Source: Microbacterium sp. zg-Y818 (GTDB taxonomy: Bacteria > Actinomycetota > Actinomycetes > Actinomycetales > Microbacteriaceae). From it: a stretch of DNA of 64,000 nucleotides. The position numbers were made by a program, and so were the translations under genes. Positions within the stretch are counted from its first letter, which is position 1. Each line of letters starts with the position of its first letter. Positions 63,186 to 64,000 of this stretch are shown here, piece by piece. Below the pieces are notes generated by a model, which was not told where the DNA came from, searched no databases, and saw nothing but the letters and a program-made list of their open reading frames with translations. The stretch lies in the NCBI RefSeq assembly GCF_030246905.1, contig NZ_CP126741.1:2976001-3040000 (forward strand), given 5' to 3'.

Positions 63186-63236
63186 GCCGACATCCTGCCG
63201 CGCCACCCGGCCCGGGGGAACCTCGGCGGCGGCGAC

Positions 63237-63998
63237 TCAGTACACGTACTCCATCAGTTCGACGCCCAGCGTGCGGAAGGCCTCGTGCGCGCGCAGCCGG
63301 TGCGCGATCGACAGGTCGTCGAACGCGACGAGCAGTGCGTACGCCACGCCGGCGCGAGGACCGGCGAGCACGCCAGCCTCCGACCGGATCCCGTCGCCCC
63401 GACCGGTCTTGTTGACGAACAGCAGCCCGTGGGCGTCGTCCTCGTGCGCGAAGGGGTCAAGTCCGGTGGCGGATGCCACGAGCGTCAGATCCACGTTGAG
63501 GCTCAGCCACTCCGACACCTGCGCGCTCACCCCGGGCGAGACGGCCTGCGCGTTGACGAGCGACGCGAAGAGACCTGCCAGCTCCCGCGCCGTGCCGAGC
63601 GCCACCTGAGGCGCGTCGTCGGGGCCGCGCTCGTTGCGGAATCCGTCCATGAGCGCGGTGTGCTCCATTCCCAGAGACTCCAGCCGCGCCCGCACCGCGG
63701 GCAGCCCGACCCGCTCGAGCAGCGCGTTCGCGGCGAGCGCGTCGCCGGTGGCCGCGGCGAGCACGGCGAGGTCGGCCAGCGGCAGCGCCGGAGCCTTCAG
63801 ATGCTGCCACACCCCCGCCACCGCCACCGGCGGGAGCTGCTGACGGTCGACGATCTCGAGCGGGTCGAGCCGGCCGTCCTCGAACGCGGCGGCGGTCTCG
63901 ACCAGCAGCGGCACGACCCCCAGGCCGGCGATCGGCAGGGTGCGGTGGTCGTCGCCCGAGAGCAGCACCTCGTCGCTGTCGAGATCGGCCACGCGCAC
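63237..63998 (-). CDS. class A beta-lactamase-fold protein lacking Ser-x-x-Lys (edge of window)
   Basis: At least 254 residues, possibly longer beyond the window end. Fold markers remain: LPPVAVAGVWQHL, ATGDALAANALLERVGL, LMDGFRNERGPDDAPQVALGTARELAGL and the KTG motif in FVNKTGRGDGIRSEAGVL. Where the nucleophile SxxK is expected the sequence reads PIAGLGVVPLLVETAA, with no Ser or Lys, and the SDN position reads GDA. So it is probably not a hydrolase in the usual way; a binding role is possible. The frame begins with GTG at 63998, but the true start may lie outside. Confidence 0.75.
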   Translation of the reverse strand: MRVADLDSDEVLLSGDDHRTLPIAGLGVVPLLVETAAAFEDGRLDPLEIVDRQQLPPVAVAGVWQHLKAPALPLADLAVLAAATGDALAANALLERVGLPAVRARLESLGMEHTALMDGFRNERGPDDAPQVALGTARELAGLFASLVNAQAVSPGVSAQVSEWLSLNVDLTLVASATGLDPFAHEDDAHGLLFVNKTGRGDGIRSEAGVLAGPRAGVAYALLVAFDDLSIAHRLRAHEAFRTLGVELMEYVY

Positions 63999-64000
63999 CG

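Overview
The window is very GC-rich and gene-dense. Genes are joined by ATGA/GTGA overlaps, and GTG starts are common (one gene seems to start at TTG). Lipoproteins carry actinobacterial-style leaders. Together with the gene families present, this suggests an actinobacterium of the Microbacteriaceae, probably Microbacterium-like; the genus is inferred, as no rRNA gene is present. I saw no tRNA, rRNA, CRISPR array, transposase or phage gene. Almost the whole window is catabolic: it reads as an island for monomers released from lignin and hemicellulose.

1-7.2 kb: protocatechuate branch of the beta-ketoadipate pathway (pcaHGBDC, minus strand, pcaC cut by the window edge), a divergent IclR regulator, pobA (4-hydroxybenzoate to protocatechuate) and an MFS carrier. 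A palindrome shared by the pcaH/iclR and iclR/pobA gaps is the likely operator. 7.2-17.8 kb: a phenylpropanoid (p-coumarate-type) side-chain cluster: MarR regulator, SDR dehydrogenase, amidohydrolase-type beta-ketoacyl-CoA hydrolase, acyl-CoA dehydrogenase, MaoC hydratase, CoA ligase, and a complete SsuA/TauA-type ABC importer, then an MFS exporter. Its expected product, 4-hydroxybenzoate, feeds pobA and pca. 17.9-24.3 kb: guaiacyl branch: aldehyde (vanillin-type) dehydrogenase, then metF-purU-ligM for tetrahydrofolate-dependent vanillate O-demethylation, a PadR (VanR-like) regulator and a GntR regulator. An operator-like inverted repeat lies between the -35 and -10 of the metF promoter.

24.3-38 kb: a branched-chain-type ABC importer, a MetE-like methyltransferase, a dehydrogenase of unknown substrate, an acyl-CoA ligase and a second LigM paralogue, divergent from galB-galC-galD-like genes and a type I (VOC-fold) extradiol dioxygenase. 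This looks like a syringate/gallate branch in which ring cleavage is done by an enzyme unrelated to the usual LigAB-type gallate dioxygenase. It is the most interesting candidate system in the window.

38-43.3 kb: an HSL-type esterase with a sugar ABC importer and a LacI regulator. 43.5-50.9 kb: an oxidative pentonate (Weimberg-type) module: enolase-superfamily sugar-acid dehydratase, FAH-type 2-keto-3-deoxy-acid dehydratase, alpha-ketoglutarate semialdehyde dehydrogenase, ABC importer and GntR regulator. Copies of a 71-bp dyad repeat sit on both sides of it. 51.1-60.8 kb: a GH3 beta-glucosidase operon with two Gfo/Idh oxidoreductases, a ThuA-like protein, a sugar ABC importer and a LacI regulator. 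60.8-64 kb: a 3' remnant of a MetE-family gene fused to the end of lacI, a 116-bp tandem repeat, a second purU, a small VOC protein, a YjbR/MmcQ protein and a beta-lactamase-fold protein that has lost its catalytic Ser-x-x-Lys motif, truncated by the window end.
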